This document shows, in pieces, positions 1-5,579 of a DNA stretch of 8,016 nucleotides; position 1 is the first letter of the stretch, and each line of letters starts with the position of its first letter. The position numbers were made by a program, and so were the translations under genes. Under the pieces are notes generated by a model. That model ran no database searches, had not been told where the DNA came from, and was given only the letters and a program-made list of their open reading frames with translations. Origin of the DNA: Miltoncostaeaceae bacterium (GTDB lineage: Bacteria; Actinomycetota; Thermoleophilia; Miltoncostaeales; Miltoncostaeaceae); the NCBI GenBank assembly GCA_030598075.1, contig JAUVQP010000068.1:1-8016 (forward strand). The letters are read 5' to 3'.

Positions 1-1218
1 GATGCGCAGACGGCTGGCCGCCTCGTCGATCAGGTCGATGGCCTTGTCGGGCAGAAAGCGGTCGGTGATGTAGCGGTCCGAGAGGCGCGCGGCAGACACG
101 ACCGCGCCGTCGGAGATTCGCACGCCGTGGTGTACCTCATAGCGCCCCTTCAACCCCCTGAGGATGGCGACGGTAGCGTCGACCGACGGCTCGCCGACGA
201 GCACCGGCTGGAAGCGACGCTCGAGCGCGGCGTCCTTCTCGACGTACTTGCGGTACTCGCTGAGCGTCGTCGCGCCCACCGCCCGGAGCTCGCCGCGCGC
301 GAGCATGGGCTTCAGCAGATTGGCCGCGTCGACGGCGCCCTCGGCGGCCCCGGCGCCGACGATCGTGTGCACCTCGTCGATGAACAGGATGATCTGGCCG
401 TCGGAGTCGGCGATCTCCTTGAGGACGGCCTTGAGGCGGTCCTCAAACTCGCCGCGGTACTTGGCGCCGGCGAGCAGGGCCCCGATGTCGAGCGAGATGA
501 CGCGCTTGCCGGCGAGCCCCTCGGGAACGTCTCCGACCACGATTCGCTGGGCGAGCCCCTCCACGATCGCCGTCTTACCTGTACCGGGCTCGCCGATCAG
601 CACGGGGTTGTTCTTGGTCCGCCGCGACAGGACCTGGATAACCCGGCGCACCTCCTCGTCCCGGCCGATGACCGGATCGAGCTTGCCCGACTCGGCCGCC
701 TCCGTGAGGTCGTGCCCGTACTGCTCGAGCGCTTGGTACTTGTCCTCGGGGTTCGCATCGGTGACGCGCGCCGAGCCCCGGATCTCCGAGAGGGCCGACA
801 ACAGGGACTCGCGCGTGATCCCGGAGGCGCGCATCGCCTCGGCGGCGGGCGAGTCGACCTCGTGCAGACCCAGGAGGAGATGCTCGGTGGAGATGTACTC
901 GTCGCCCAGCGCCTCGGCCTCCTGCCCCGCCTGACGGACGACCTGGCGAAACGAGCCAGAGAGTTGAGGGCCCGCGGCGGCGATGGCTTGGCCCGAGACC
1001 TGCGGCCGGCGCCCGAGCGCGGCTGTCGTCGCCGACCGGAGGGCGGCCGGATCGGCGCCTGCGTTTCGCACCACGGGATCCACAATGCCCTCGCGAGCGT
1101 CCAGCAGCGCGATCAGCAGGTGCTCGGGCTCGATGACCTGGTGCTCGTGATCGGACGCCACCGACGCGGCGCCGGCCATCGCCTCCTGAGCCCTCTCGGT
1201 CGGCTTGTCGATGGGCAC
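1..1218 (-). CDS. clpB: ClpB disaggregase (Hsp100 AAA+ ATPase), N-terminal 406 residues, truncated by window edge
   Basis: ClpB extracts and unfolds polypeptides from cytoplasmic aggregates, using ATP and handing them to DnaK/DnaJ/GrpE. The minus frame is open from the GTG at 1218 to base 1 (406 codons) with no stop, so the gene continues beyond the window. An N-terminal Clp repeat domain occupies about residues 1-145 (two repeats, with EPEHLLIALL near 30-39 and STEHLLLGL near 110-118). The first AAA+ module follows: Walker A GEPGTGKT at 209-216, pore loop AKYRGEFE at 252-259 (aromatic Y254), Walker B ILFIDE ending D281/E282, sensor-1 GATT at 315-318 and paired arginines R334/R335. The visible part ends at DLIDEAASRLRI, where the coiled-coil middle domain starts in ClpB. 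That position and the N domain fit ClpB; ClpC or ClpA are less likely given the Hsp70 context. The GTG shares one base with the hspR stop (TAGTG) and follows a purine-rich AAAGGGGAAGGG stretch. Confidence 0.95.
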   Translation of the reverse strand, partial: MPIDKPTERAQEAMAGAASVASDHEHQVIEPEHLLIALLDAREGIVDPVVRNAGADPAALRSATTAALGRRPQVSGQAIAAAGPQLSGSFRQVVRQAGQEAEALGDEYISTEHLLLGLHEVDSPAAEAMRASGITRESLLSALSEIRGSARVTDANPEDKYQALEQYGHDLTEAAESGKLDPVIGRDEEVRRVIQVLSRRTKNNPVLIGEPGTGKTAIVEGLAQRIVVGDVPEGLAGKRVISLDIGALLAGAKYRGEFEDRLKAVLKEIADSDGQIILFIDEVHTIVGAGAAEGAVDAANLLKPMLARGELRAVGATTLSEYRKYVEKDAALERRFQPVLVGEPSVDATVAILRGLKGRYEVHHGVRISDGAVVSAARLSDRYITDRFLPDKAIDLIDEAASRLRI

Positions 1219-1655
1219 TAGCCCTTCCCCTTTCGCTGTCGTCCCGTTACGACCGGGGCGCGGACCGGCACCAGCGCGGTCTCTTTCATCGAGTACCGCA
1301 CGAGCGCGGCGCCCGGCGCCTTCGCCAGCGCCGCGCGCTCCTGCGCGTGGCGGGCCTCGGCCTCGCGCAACGCCGCCATCGACCGCTCGTAGCGCGTCTC
1401 GGCACGCCGCAGGCGCCCTTCAAGCTCGAGAATACGCTCGACTCCCGCGAGGTTCAGCCCTTCCTCCGAGAGCGCTTGGATGCGGATCGCCAGCTCCACG
1501 TCGGCCTGGGAGTACAGGCGCGTGTTCCGCGGGCTGCGCTTCGGCCTGATGAGACCGCGGCGCTCGTAGACACGGAGCGTCTGCGGGTGCATCCCCGCGA
1601 GCTCGGCGGCCACACTGATCATGAAGACGCCCTGGGTTCGGCGCACCGGGCTCAC
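1218..1655 (-). CDS. hspR: HspR, MerR-family heat-shock repressor
   Basis: HspR binds HAIR inverted repeats at heat-shock promoters, and in Streptomyces it uses DnaK as co-repressor. The product is 145 aa. The N-terminal winged helix-turn-helix is clear: ISVAAELAGMHPQTLRVYER at residues 13-32, then GLIRPKRSPRNTRLYSQADVE. A helical, Arg/Glu/Ala-rich segment follows (about 62-111), and the tail is basic (GRQRKGKG). There are no cysteines. The start is the GTG at 1655, which overlaps the dnaJ stop as GTGA. It gives the short leader MSPVRRTQGVF before MISVAAEL, matching the family pattern of a brief N-terminal extension ending in V-(Y/F)-x-ISVAAELAG. The open frame runs much further upstream to 2300, but that part lies over dnaJ and is not protein-like. 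Being last-but-one in the operon it represses implies autoregulation; this is inferred from the family, not shown here. Confidence 0.95.
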   Translation of the reverse strand: MSPVRRTQGVFMISVAAELAGMHPQTLRVYERRGLIRPKRSPRNTRLYSQADVELAIRIQALSEEGLNLAGVERILELEGRLRRAETRYERSMAALREAEARHAQERAALAKAPGAALVRYSMKETALVPVRAPVVTGRQRKGKG

Positions 1656-2755
1656 GAGAACAACGTCTCCCGCGGGTCGCGGTCGTCGAGCGACGCGAAC
1701 TCTTTGAGCGCCCGTTGCTGCTCCTCGCTCAGCTCGCGGGGCACCTGGATGCGCAGGCGGGCGATGAGATCGCCCCGGCCGCCGCCCTTCAGCCGCGGGG
1801 CGCCGTGGCCGCTGACGCGCAACGAGCGGCCGTCGTGGCATCCCGGGGGGACGACGAGCTTGACTCGCCCGTCGATCGTGGGCACCTCGACCTCCCCCCC
1901 GAGCGCCGCCTCCGCGAAGGTGACCGGCACCTGGACGACGAGATCGTCGTCTTTGCGGCTGAAGAGGCGACTGTCGGAGACCCGCGTGACGGCGATCAGG
2001 TCCCCGGCCGGACCGCCTCGAGCCCCGGACTGCCCACAGCCCTTCTTGCGGACGCGGGTGCCGTCGCGAACCCCCGCGGGAATCCGGACCCTCTCGCGGG
2101 CGCTGCGGGCAATCGTCCCCCGACCCGAGCACTCGCCGCAGGGATCGTCGATCACGGTGCCGTTGCCCGAGCAACGCGTGCAGGGCTCGCTCAGCGCGAA
2201 GCTCCCCGCGTCGCGGCCCCGCACGCCACGCCCCTTGCACTCGGGGCAAAGTCGCGGCGCGGTTCCCGCCTTCGCCCCGCTTCCCGAACACGTCGAGCAC
2301 AGCTCGCGCCGGTCGAAGGCGACGGGGATCGACACGCCGGTCATGGCCTGATCGAACGACAGCCGGATGTCGACCTCGACATCGATGCCGCGGCGCGCGC
2401 TGGCGCGACCGTCGGACGAGCTTTCCCCGCCGCCGCGCGTACCGAAGATGGACCCCATCACGTCGGCGAAGGAGCCGAAGCCGCCCGCCGCCCCGGGCCC
2501 TCGGCCGCGGCCCGCGCCGGCCGCGGGGCCCCGACCCATGCCGCCGAAGCGGCGCCGGGTGTCGTACTCGCGCCGCTTGGCCGAATCGGTCAGGACGTCG
2601 TGGGCGTGGGAGATCTCCTTGAAGCGCTCCTCCGCCTTCGCTTCGCCGTGGTTGGCGTCGGGGTGGTACTTGCGGGCGAGCGTCCGGTAGGCCTTCTTGA
2701 TCTCGGCCTCGCTCGCCTTCGGGGACACCCCCAGCGTCTTGTAGAGATCGGTCAT
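1652..2755 (-). CDS. dnaJ: DnaJ, Hsp40 co-chaperone (type I)
   Basis: DnaJ delivers unfolded clients to DnaK and stimulates its ATPase. The product is 367 aa and complete for a type I protein. The J domain spans about residues 3-68, with the catalytic HPD loop at 31-33. A Gly/Phe-rich linker follows (about 70-110: GGMGRGPAAG, GGFGSFADVMGSIFGTRGGG). The zinc-binding region has four CxxCxGxG-type repeats starting at C153, C170, C192 and C206, all eight cysteines present. The C-terminal beta-sandwich client-binding domains occupy about 220-345 (GDLIAVTRV, EVEVPTIDGRVKLVVPPG, GRGDLIARLRI). The ATG at 2755 overlaps the grpE stop as ATGA, with a weak GGCGG upstream, so initiation probably depends on coupling to grpE. 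The stop overlaps the hspR start as GTGA. Many actinobacteria carry a second dnaJ elsewhere; this is the copy in the dnaK operon. Confidence 0.97.
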   Translation of the reverse strand: MTDLYKTLGVSPKASEAEIKKAYRTLARKYHPDANHGEAKAEERFKEISHAHDVLTDSAKRREYDTRRRFGGMGRGPAAGAGRGRGPGAAGGFGSFADVMGSIFGTRGGGESSSDGRASARRGIDVEVDIRLSFDQAMTGVSIPVAFDRRELCSTCSGSGAKAGTAPRLCPECKGRGVRGRDAGSFALSEPCTRCSGNGTVIDDPCGECSGRGTIARSARERVRIPAGVRDGTRVRKKGCGQSGARGGPAGDLIAVTRVSDSRLFSRKDDDLVVQVPVTFAEAALGGEVEVPTIDGRVKLVVPPGCHDGRSLRVSGHGAPRLKGGGRGDLIARLRIQVPRELSEEQQRALKEFASLDDRDPRETLFS

Positions 2756-3342
2756 CCGCCGCCAGACGCGGGGATCGCGACCACGACCTGGACGGGCCGA
2801 ACCACGCCTTCGGCGTCCCGATAGCCCCGCTGGACGACCTGGGTCACGACGCCCTCGGGCCGAGCGTCCGTCGGCTGCCGGGCCACGGCCTCGTGGACCG
2901 CGGGGTCGAAGGCGTCGCCCGGTGCCGTCACGATCTCGTCGATCCCGGCGTCGGACAGCACCGCGCCCAGCTGGTCGCGAACCATCTCGACACCCGAGGT
3001 CGCCTCCTCGCCGTACGGAGCGAGAGCGTCGACCGCGCGCTCGATGTTGTCCATCACCGGCACGAACTGGGTCACGAGGTCGCGGGTGGCCGCGATCGCC
3101 GCGGCACTCCGATCGCGCTCCGCGCGCCTCCGGTAGTTCTCGAACTCGGCTTTCAGCCGCTGAAGGGAGTCCAGGTACTCGTCGCGCTCTGCGAGCACCC
3201 GCTCGCCCTCGTCGACGGCGGATGCGGCGCCCCCGACGTCGGGCTCCGCAGGGCCCTCCTCGATCGCCTCGGGCTCCGCGTCAGGGGGCAGCCCGGGACC
3301 GTCGACGGCAAGCTTCCTTCCCTCGGGGGAGGGTGCGCTCAC
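2752..3342 (-). CDS. grpE: GrpE, nucleotide exchange factor for DnaK
   Basis: GrpE is a dimeric cytoplasmic factor that releases ADP from DnaK and so resets the Hsp70 cycle. The product is 196 aa, a normal length. Residues 1-50 are an acidic, disordered-looking tail rich in Glu, Asp, Pro and Ala. A long helix follows (about 50-105) with the family motif RLKAEFENYRRRAERD at 62-77 and FVPVMDNIERA at 93-103. The compact beta-domain carries FDPAVHEAV at 145-153 and QRGYRDAEGVVRPVQVVVA near the C-terminus. The start is the GTG at 3342, the first start codon in this open frame. No Shine-Dalgarno sequence precedes it at useful distance, but it overlaps the stop of a small upstream ORF as GTGA, suggesting coupled re-initiation. 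The stop overlaps dnaJ as ATGA. Confidence 0.96.
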   Translation of the reverse strand: MSAPSPEGRKLAVDGPGLPPDAEPEAIEEGPAEPDVGGAASAVDEGERVLAERDEYLDSLQRLKAEFENYRRRAERDRSAAAIAATRDLVTQFVPVMDNIERAVDALAPYGEEATSGVEMVRDQLGAVLSDAGIDEIVTAPGDAFDPAVHEAVARQPTDARPEGVVTQVVQRGYRDAEGVVRPVQVVVAIPASGGG

Positions 3343-3461
3343 GGCGAGGGCGCGATCGCGATCCTGCTGGGCACCACCTCGGCGACCCTCGGCGCCCGGA
3401 GGGTCATCTCCTCGCGAAGCGAGGCCAGATCACGATGAGGGTCGAGCGGGGCCGCGGGCAT
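3339..3461 (-). CDS. Possible small ORF (40 aa) between dnaK and grpE, unrecognised
   Basis: I do not recognise this product. It reads MPAAPLDPHRDLASLREEMT, then a mildly basic, Val/Ile-containing segment ending IAIAPSP. No signal peptide, membrane segment or cysteine is visible. Evidence that it is translated: a perfect Shine-Dalgarno GAGGAGG (3468-3474) lies 6 nt before the ATG at 3461; the TGA overlaps the grpE GTG as GTGA; grpE has no ribosome site of its own; and about 87% of codon third positions are G/C, like its neighbours. An in-frame GTG at 3497, overlapping the dnaK stop as TAGTG, would lengthen it to 52 aa with a basic extension (VPLKRARERRPL). It could be a real small protein, or a leader whose role is to bring ribosomes to grpE. 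High background GC weakens the codon-bias argument. Confidence 0.5.
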   Translation of the reverse strand: MPAAPLDPHRDLASLREEMTLRAPRVAEVVPSRIAIAPSP

Positions 3462-3467
3462 CAGCGG

Positions 3468-3474
3468 CCTCCTC
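3468..3474 (-). promoter_or_regulatory. Strong ribosome binding site ahead of the small ORF / grpE
   Basis: The minus strand reads GAGGAGG here, 6 nt before the ATG at 3461 and about 125 nt before the grpE GTG. It is the only strong Shine-Dalgarno between dnaK and grpE. At that distance it cannot serve grpE directly, which is the main reason to believe the intervening small ORF is translated. Confidence 0.6.
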
Positions 3475-3478
3475 TCTC

Positions 3479-3497
3479 GTGCCCTCTTTAGGGGCAC
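3479..3497 (-). other. Short hairpin at the dnaK stop codon
   Basis: The minus-strand RNA would read GUGCCC, a 7-nt loop (CUAAAGA), then GGGCAC, a perfect 6-bp GC-rich stem whose first base is the last base of the dnaK UAG. No U-run follows, so it is not a standard Rho-independent terminator. It could protect the dnaK message end, mark a processing site or partly attenuate read-through, which would give more DnaK than GrpE. A 6-bp stem can also occur by chance in DNA this GC-rich. Confidence 0.4.
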
Positions 3498-5401
3498 TAG
3501 GACGCGTCCTTGGGGGCGTCTTCGTCGATGACCTCGTACTCGGCGTCCTCGATCGTGTCGTCCTCGCCGGCAGCGGCCTCGGTGCCCGCGGCGGAGGAGG
3601 CCTGCTGCTCGGCGGCGCGCTCGTACACCTGCTCGGACAGCTTGTGCAGGGCGTCGGTGAGCGACTGCGCCTTCGCCTCGATGTCGTCGGCGTCGTCGCC
3701 CTCGGCGGCCGTCCGGGCCGCAGCGACGGCGTCCTCGAGATCCCGGCGAACCGAGTCGTCCACCGAGTCGCCGCTCTCCTTGAGCTGGCGCTCGGCGTCA
3801 TGTACGCGCGCCTCGGCCAGGTTCTTCGCGTCGGCCAAGCGGCGGGCGCGCTGGTCCTCATCGGCGTGGGACTCGGCGTCGCGGACCATGTCCTCGATCT
3901 CATCGTCCGACAGACCGGAGCTGGCCTTGATCTCGATCTTCTGCTCGTTGCCGGTTCCGTGATCCTTGGCCGACACGTTGACGATGCCGTTCGCGTCGAT
4001 GTCGAACGTGACCTCGATCTGCGGCACGCCGCGCGGTGCCGGCGGGATGCCGACCAGGTTGAACTTCCCGAGCGTGCGGTTGTAGGTCGCCATCTCGCGC
4101 TCGCCCTGGAGCACGTGGATCTCGACCTGGTTCTGGCTGTCGTCGGCCGTCGAGAAGGTCTCGCTCTTCTTGGTGGGGATCGTGGTGTTGCGCTCGATGA
4201 GCTTGGTGAAGACGCCACCCTTGGTCTCGATGCCGAGCGACAGCGGCGTGACGTCCAGGAGCAGGACGTCCTTGACTTCGCCAGACAGCACGCCGCCCTG
4301 GATCGCGGCGCCGATCGCGACGACCTCGTCCGGGTTCACGCCCTTGTGGGGCTCCTTGCCGGTCAACTCCTGCACGCGCTCCTGGACGGCCGGCATGCGC
4401 GTCATGCCGCCCACAAGGATCACGTGGTCGATGTCGACGTCGGCGTCGCTGATCGCCTGCTTCGTCGGACCCACCAGCCGCTCCAGAAGCTCGCGCGTCA
4501 ACTCCTCGAGCTTGGCCCGGGTGAGGGACAGTTCGAGGTGCTTCGGCCCGCTTTGGTCCGCCGTGACGAAGGGAAGGTTGATCTGGCTGCTGCTGGTGGT
4601 GGAGAGCTCGATCTTGGCCTTCTCGGCCGCCTCGTAGAGCCGCTGGAGGGCCTGCTTGTCGCCCGAGAGGTCGATGCCGTTGTCGCGCTTGAACTCGGCC
4701 ACCATCCAGTCGACGATCGCCTTGTCGAAGTTGTCGCCGCCCAGGTGATTGTCGCCGGCTGTCGACTTGACCTCGAAGACCCCGTCGCCGATCTCGAGCA
4801 CGGACACGTCGAAGGTGCCTCCGCCGAGGTCGAAGACGAGGATCGTCTGGTCGGTCTGCTTATCGAGCCCGTAGGCCAAGGCGGCCGCGGTCGGCTCGTT
4901 GATGATGCGCTTGACCTCCAGCCCGGCGATCGTGCCCGCGTCCTTGGTGGCCTGACGCTGAGCATCATTGAAGTAGGCCGGAACCGTGAGCACCGCGTCC
5001 GTCACGGTCTCGCCCAGGAACGCCTCGGCGTCGGCCTTCAGCTTCTGCAGGATCATGGCGCTGATCTCGGGAGGGCTGTACTCCTTGCCGTCCGCCAAGA
5101 TGCGGGCATCGCCGTTCTGGCCGCGCACGACCTCGTACGGAACGATGGTCATCTCCTCGTCGACCTCGGCGCGCTTTCGGCCCATGAAGCGCTTGACGCT
5201 GAAAATCGTGTTCTCGGGGTTCATGACCGCCTGGCGCTTGGCCAGCGCGCCCACGAGGCGCTCGCCCGACTTGGCGAAGCCGACGACCGACGGGGTGGTG
5301 CGTCCACCCTCCGCGTTGGGCAGGACCTCCGGCTCGCCGCCCGTCAGACTGGCCATGGCGGAGTTCGTCGTGCCGAGGTCGATGCCGATCGTCTTACCCA
5401 T
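3497..5401 (-). CDS. dnaK: DnaK, Hsp70 chaperone
   Basis: DnaK is the ATP-dependent cytoplasmic Hsp70 that binds exposed hydrophobic peptides with DnaJ and GrpE. The product is 634 aa, full length. The nucleotide-binding domain (1-378) shows phosphate loop 1 IGIDLGTTNSAMA at 5-17, IINEPTAAALAYGLDK at 166-181, FDLGGGTFDVSVLEI at 190-204 and ILVGGMTRMPAVQ at 328-340. The interdomain linker is VLLLDVTPLSLG (379-390). The substrate-binding sandwich extends to about 500, followed by the helical lid and an acidic tail ending EYEVIDEDAPKDAS. The ATG at 5401 is chosen because it gives the canonical MGKTIGIDLG start and has AAGGAGGAG 6 nt upstream. A GTG 20 codons earlier (5461) gives unconserved sequence and lies at the predicted transcription start. 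Odd point: residues about 75-103 include an insert of some 22 residues missing from classical actinobacterial DnaK. Confidence 0.98.
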   Translation of the reverse strand: MGKTIGIDLGTTNSAMASLTGGEPEVLPNAEGGRTTPSVVGFAKSGERLVGALAKRQAVMNPENTIFSVKRFMGRKRAEVDEEMTIVPYEVVRGQNGDARILADGKEYSPPEISAMILQKLKADAEAFLGETVTDAVLTVPAYFNDAQRQATKDAGTIAGLEVKRIINEPTAAALAYGLDKQTDQTILVFDLGGGTFDVSVLEIGDGVFEVKSTAGDNHLGGDNFDKAIVDWMVAEFKRDNGIDLSGDKQALQRLYEAAEKAKIELSTTSSSQINLPFVTADQSGPKHLELSLTRAKLEELTRELLERLVGPTKQAISDADVDIDHVILVGGMTRMPAVQERVQELTGKEPHKGVNPDEVVAIGAAIQGGVLSGEVKDVLLLDVTPLSLGIETKGGVFTKLIERNTTIPTKKSETFSTADDSQNQVEIHVLQGEREMATYNRTLGKFNLVGIPPAPRGVPQIEVTFDIDANGIVNVSAKDHGTGNEQKIEIKASSGLSDDEIEDMVRDAESHADEDQRARRLADAKNLAEARVHDAERQLKESGDSVDDSVRRDLEDAVAAARTAAEGDDADDIEAKAQSLTDALHKLSEQVYERAAEQQASSAAGTEAAAGEDDTIEDAEYEVIDEDAPKDAS

Positions 5402-5405
5402 TCTG

Positions 5406-5414
5406 CTCCTCCTT
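5406..5414 (-). promoter_or_regulatory. dnaK ribosome binding site
   Basis: The minus strand reads AAGGAGGAG, a near-perfect anti-16S match, with 4-6 nt spacing to the ATG at 5401. It decides the dnaK start in favour of 5401 over the upstream in-frame GTG at 5461. Confidence 0.85.
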
Positions 5415-5459
5415 GGCGCAGCGCGCCACGCGGTGCCGGACCCGGGGTGGGTCTGTTGC

Positions 5460-5538
5460 ACTCAGCATGATGAAATCTAAGTCGGTGTATGTCAACTACT
5501 GGCATGCATGATCTACGTCGGAACGACTCACATCATGC
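5460..5538. repeat. Paired ACTCA-linked 8-mer repeats in the dnaK promoter region, candidate operator
   Basis: On the plus strand ACTCA (5460-5464) is followed directly by GCATGATG (5465-5472), and ACTCA (5526-5530) is followed directly by CATCATGC (5531-5538). The two 8-mers are exact reverse complements while the ACTCA parts are direct repeats, 66 bp apart. A third, 7-of-8 copy GCATGATC sits between them at 5506-5513. ACTCA equals the first five bases of the HAIR half-site ACTCAAG. The pair flanks the predicted promoter, so binding by HspR or another regulator is possible but unproven. Confidence 0.4.
5467..5495 (-). promoter_or_regulatory. Predicted sigma70-type promoter of the dnaK operon
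   Basis: On the minus strand a perfect -35 hexamer TTGACA (5495-5490) is followed after 17 nt by CATCAT (5472-5467), 4 of 6 to the -10 consensus TATAAT. Transcription would start near 5460, leaving an untranslated leader of about 60 nt before dnaK. The surrounding bases are the only AT-rich stretch between tag and dnaK. The -10 overlaps one of the GCATGATG repeat copies, a reasonable place for a repressor to act. No clear HAIR operator (CTTGAGT, 7 nt, ACTCAAG) is visible. Confidence 0.55.
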
Positions 5539-5561
5539 CATCGGCCGTCGCTATCGCGCCC

Positions 5562-5579
5562 TGAGCGTCGTGGCGCTCA
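5562..5579 (-). terminator. tag: Weak hairpin at the tag stop codon, possible terminator
   Basis: A perfect 6-bp inverted repeat, TGAGCG and CGCTCA separated by 6 nt, begins with the tag stop TGA itself. An alternative 5-bp pairing GCGCC/GGCGC extends just downstream. No T-run follows. Such U-less hairpins can terminate or slow transcription in high-GC bacteria, but the stem is short and read-through into dnaK cannot be excluded. Confidence 0.25.

Noticed and set aside
127..1221. Plus-strand open frames of 364 and 256 codons (127-1221, 164-934).
   Set aside because: They lie antisense to clpB, whose Walker and sensor motifs are intact on the minus strand. The plus-strand peptides are low-complexity and match no domain.
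1656..2300. N-terminal extension of HspR by 215 codons (open frame continues to 2300).
   Set aside because: The extension overlaps dnaJ in another frame and is Arg/Gly/Pro-rich shadow sequence. HspR proteins begin just before ISVAAELAG, and the GTGA overlap at 1655 gives that start.
1715..3491. Several plus-strand open frames opposite dnaJ and grpE (1715-2824, 2893-3438, 2922-3491).
   Set aside because: All overlap genes with complete family motifs on the minus strand and encode low-complexity Arg/Pro/Ala/Ser sequence.
5402..5461. DnaK start at the upstream GTG (5461), adding 20 residues.
   Set aside because: The added residues are not conserved, this GTG coincides with the predicted transcription start, and the ATG at 5401 has an ideal ribosome site and the canonical N-terminus.
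3479..5470. A 663-codon open frame on the plus strand running the whole length of dnaK.
   Set aside because: It is the antisense shadow of dnaK. High GC depletes stops on the opposite strand, and long open frames antisense to hsp70 genes are a known artefact. The peptide is Leu/Val/Asp/Arg-rich with no recognisable domain.
5402..5576. A CIRCE element (TTAGCACTC-N9-GAGTGCTAA) for HrcA control of dnaK.
   Set aside because: No match on either strand in the 175-bp intergenic region; the operon encodes HspR, not HrcA.
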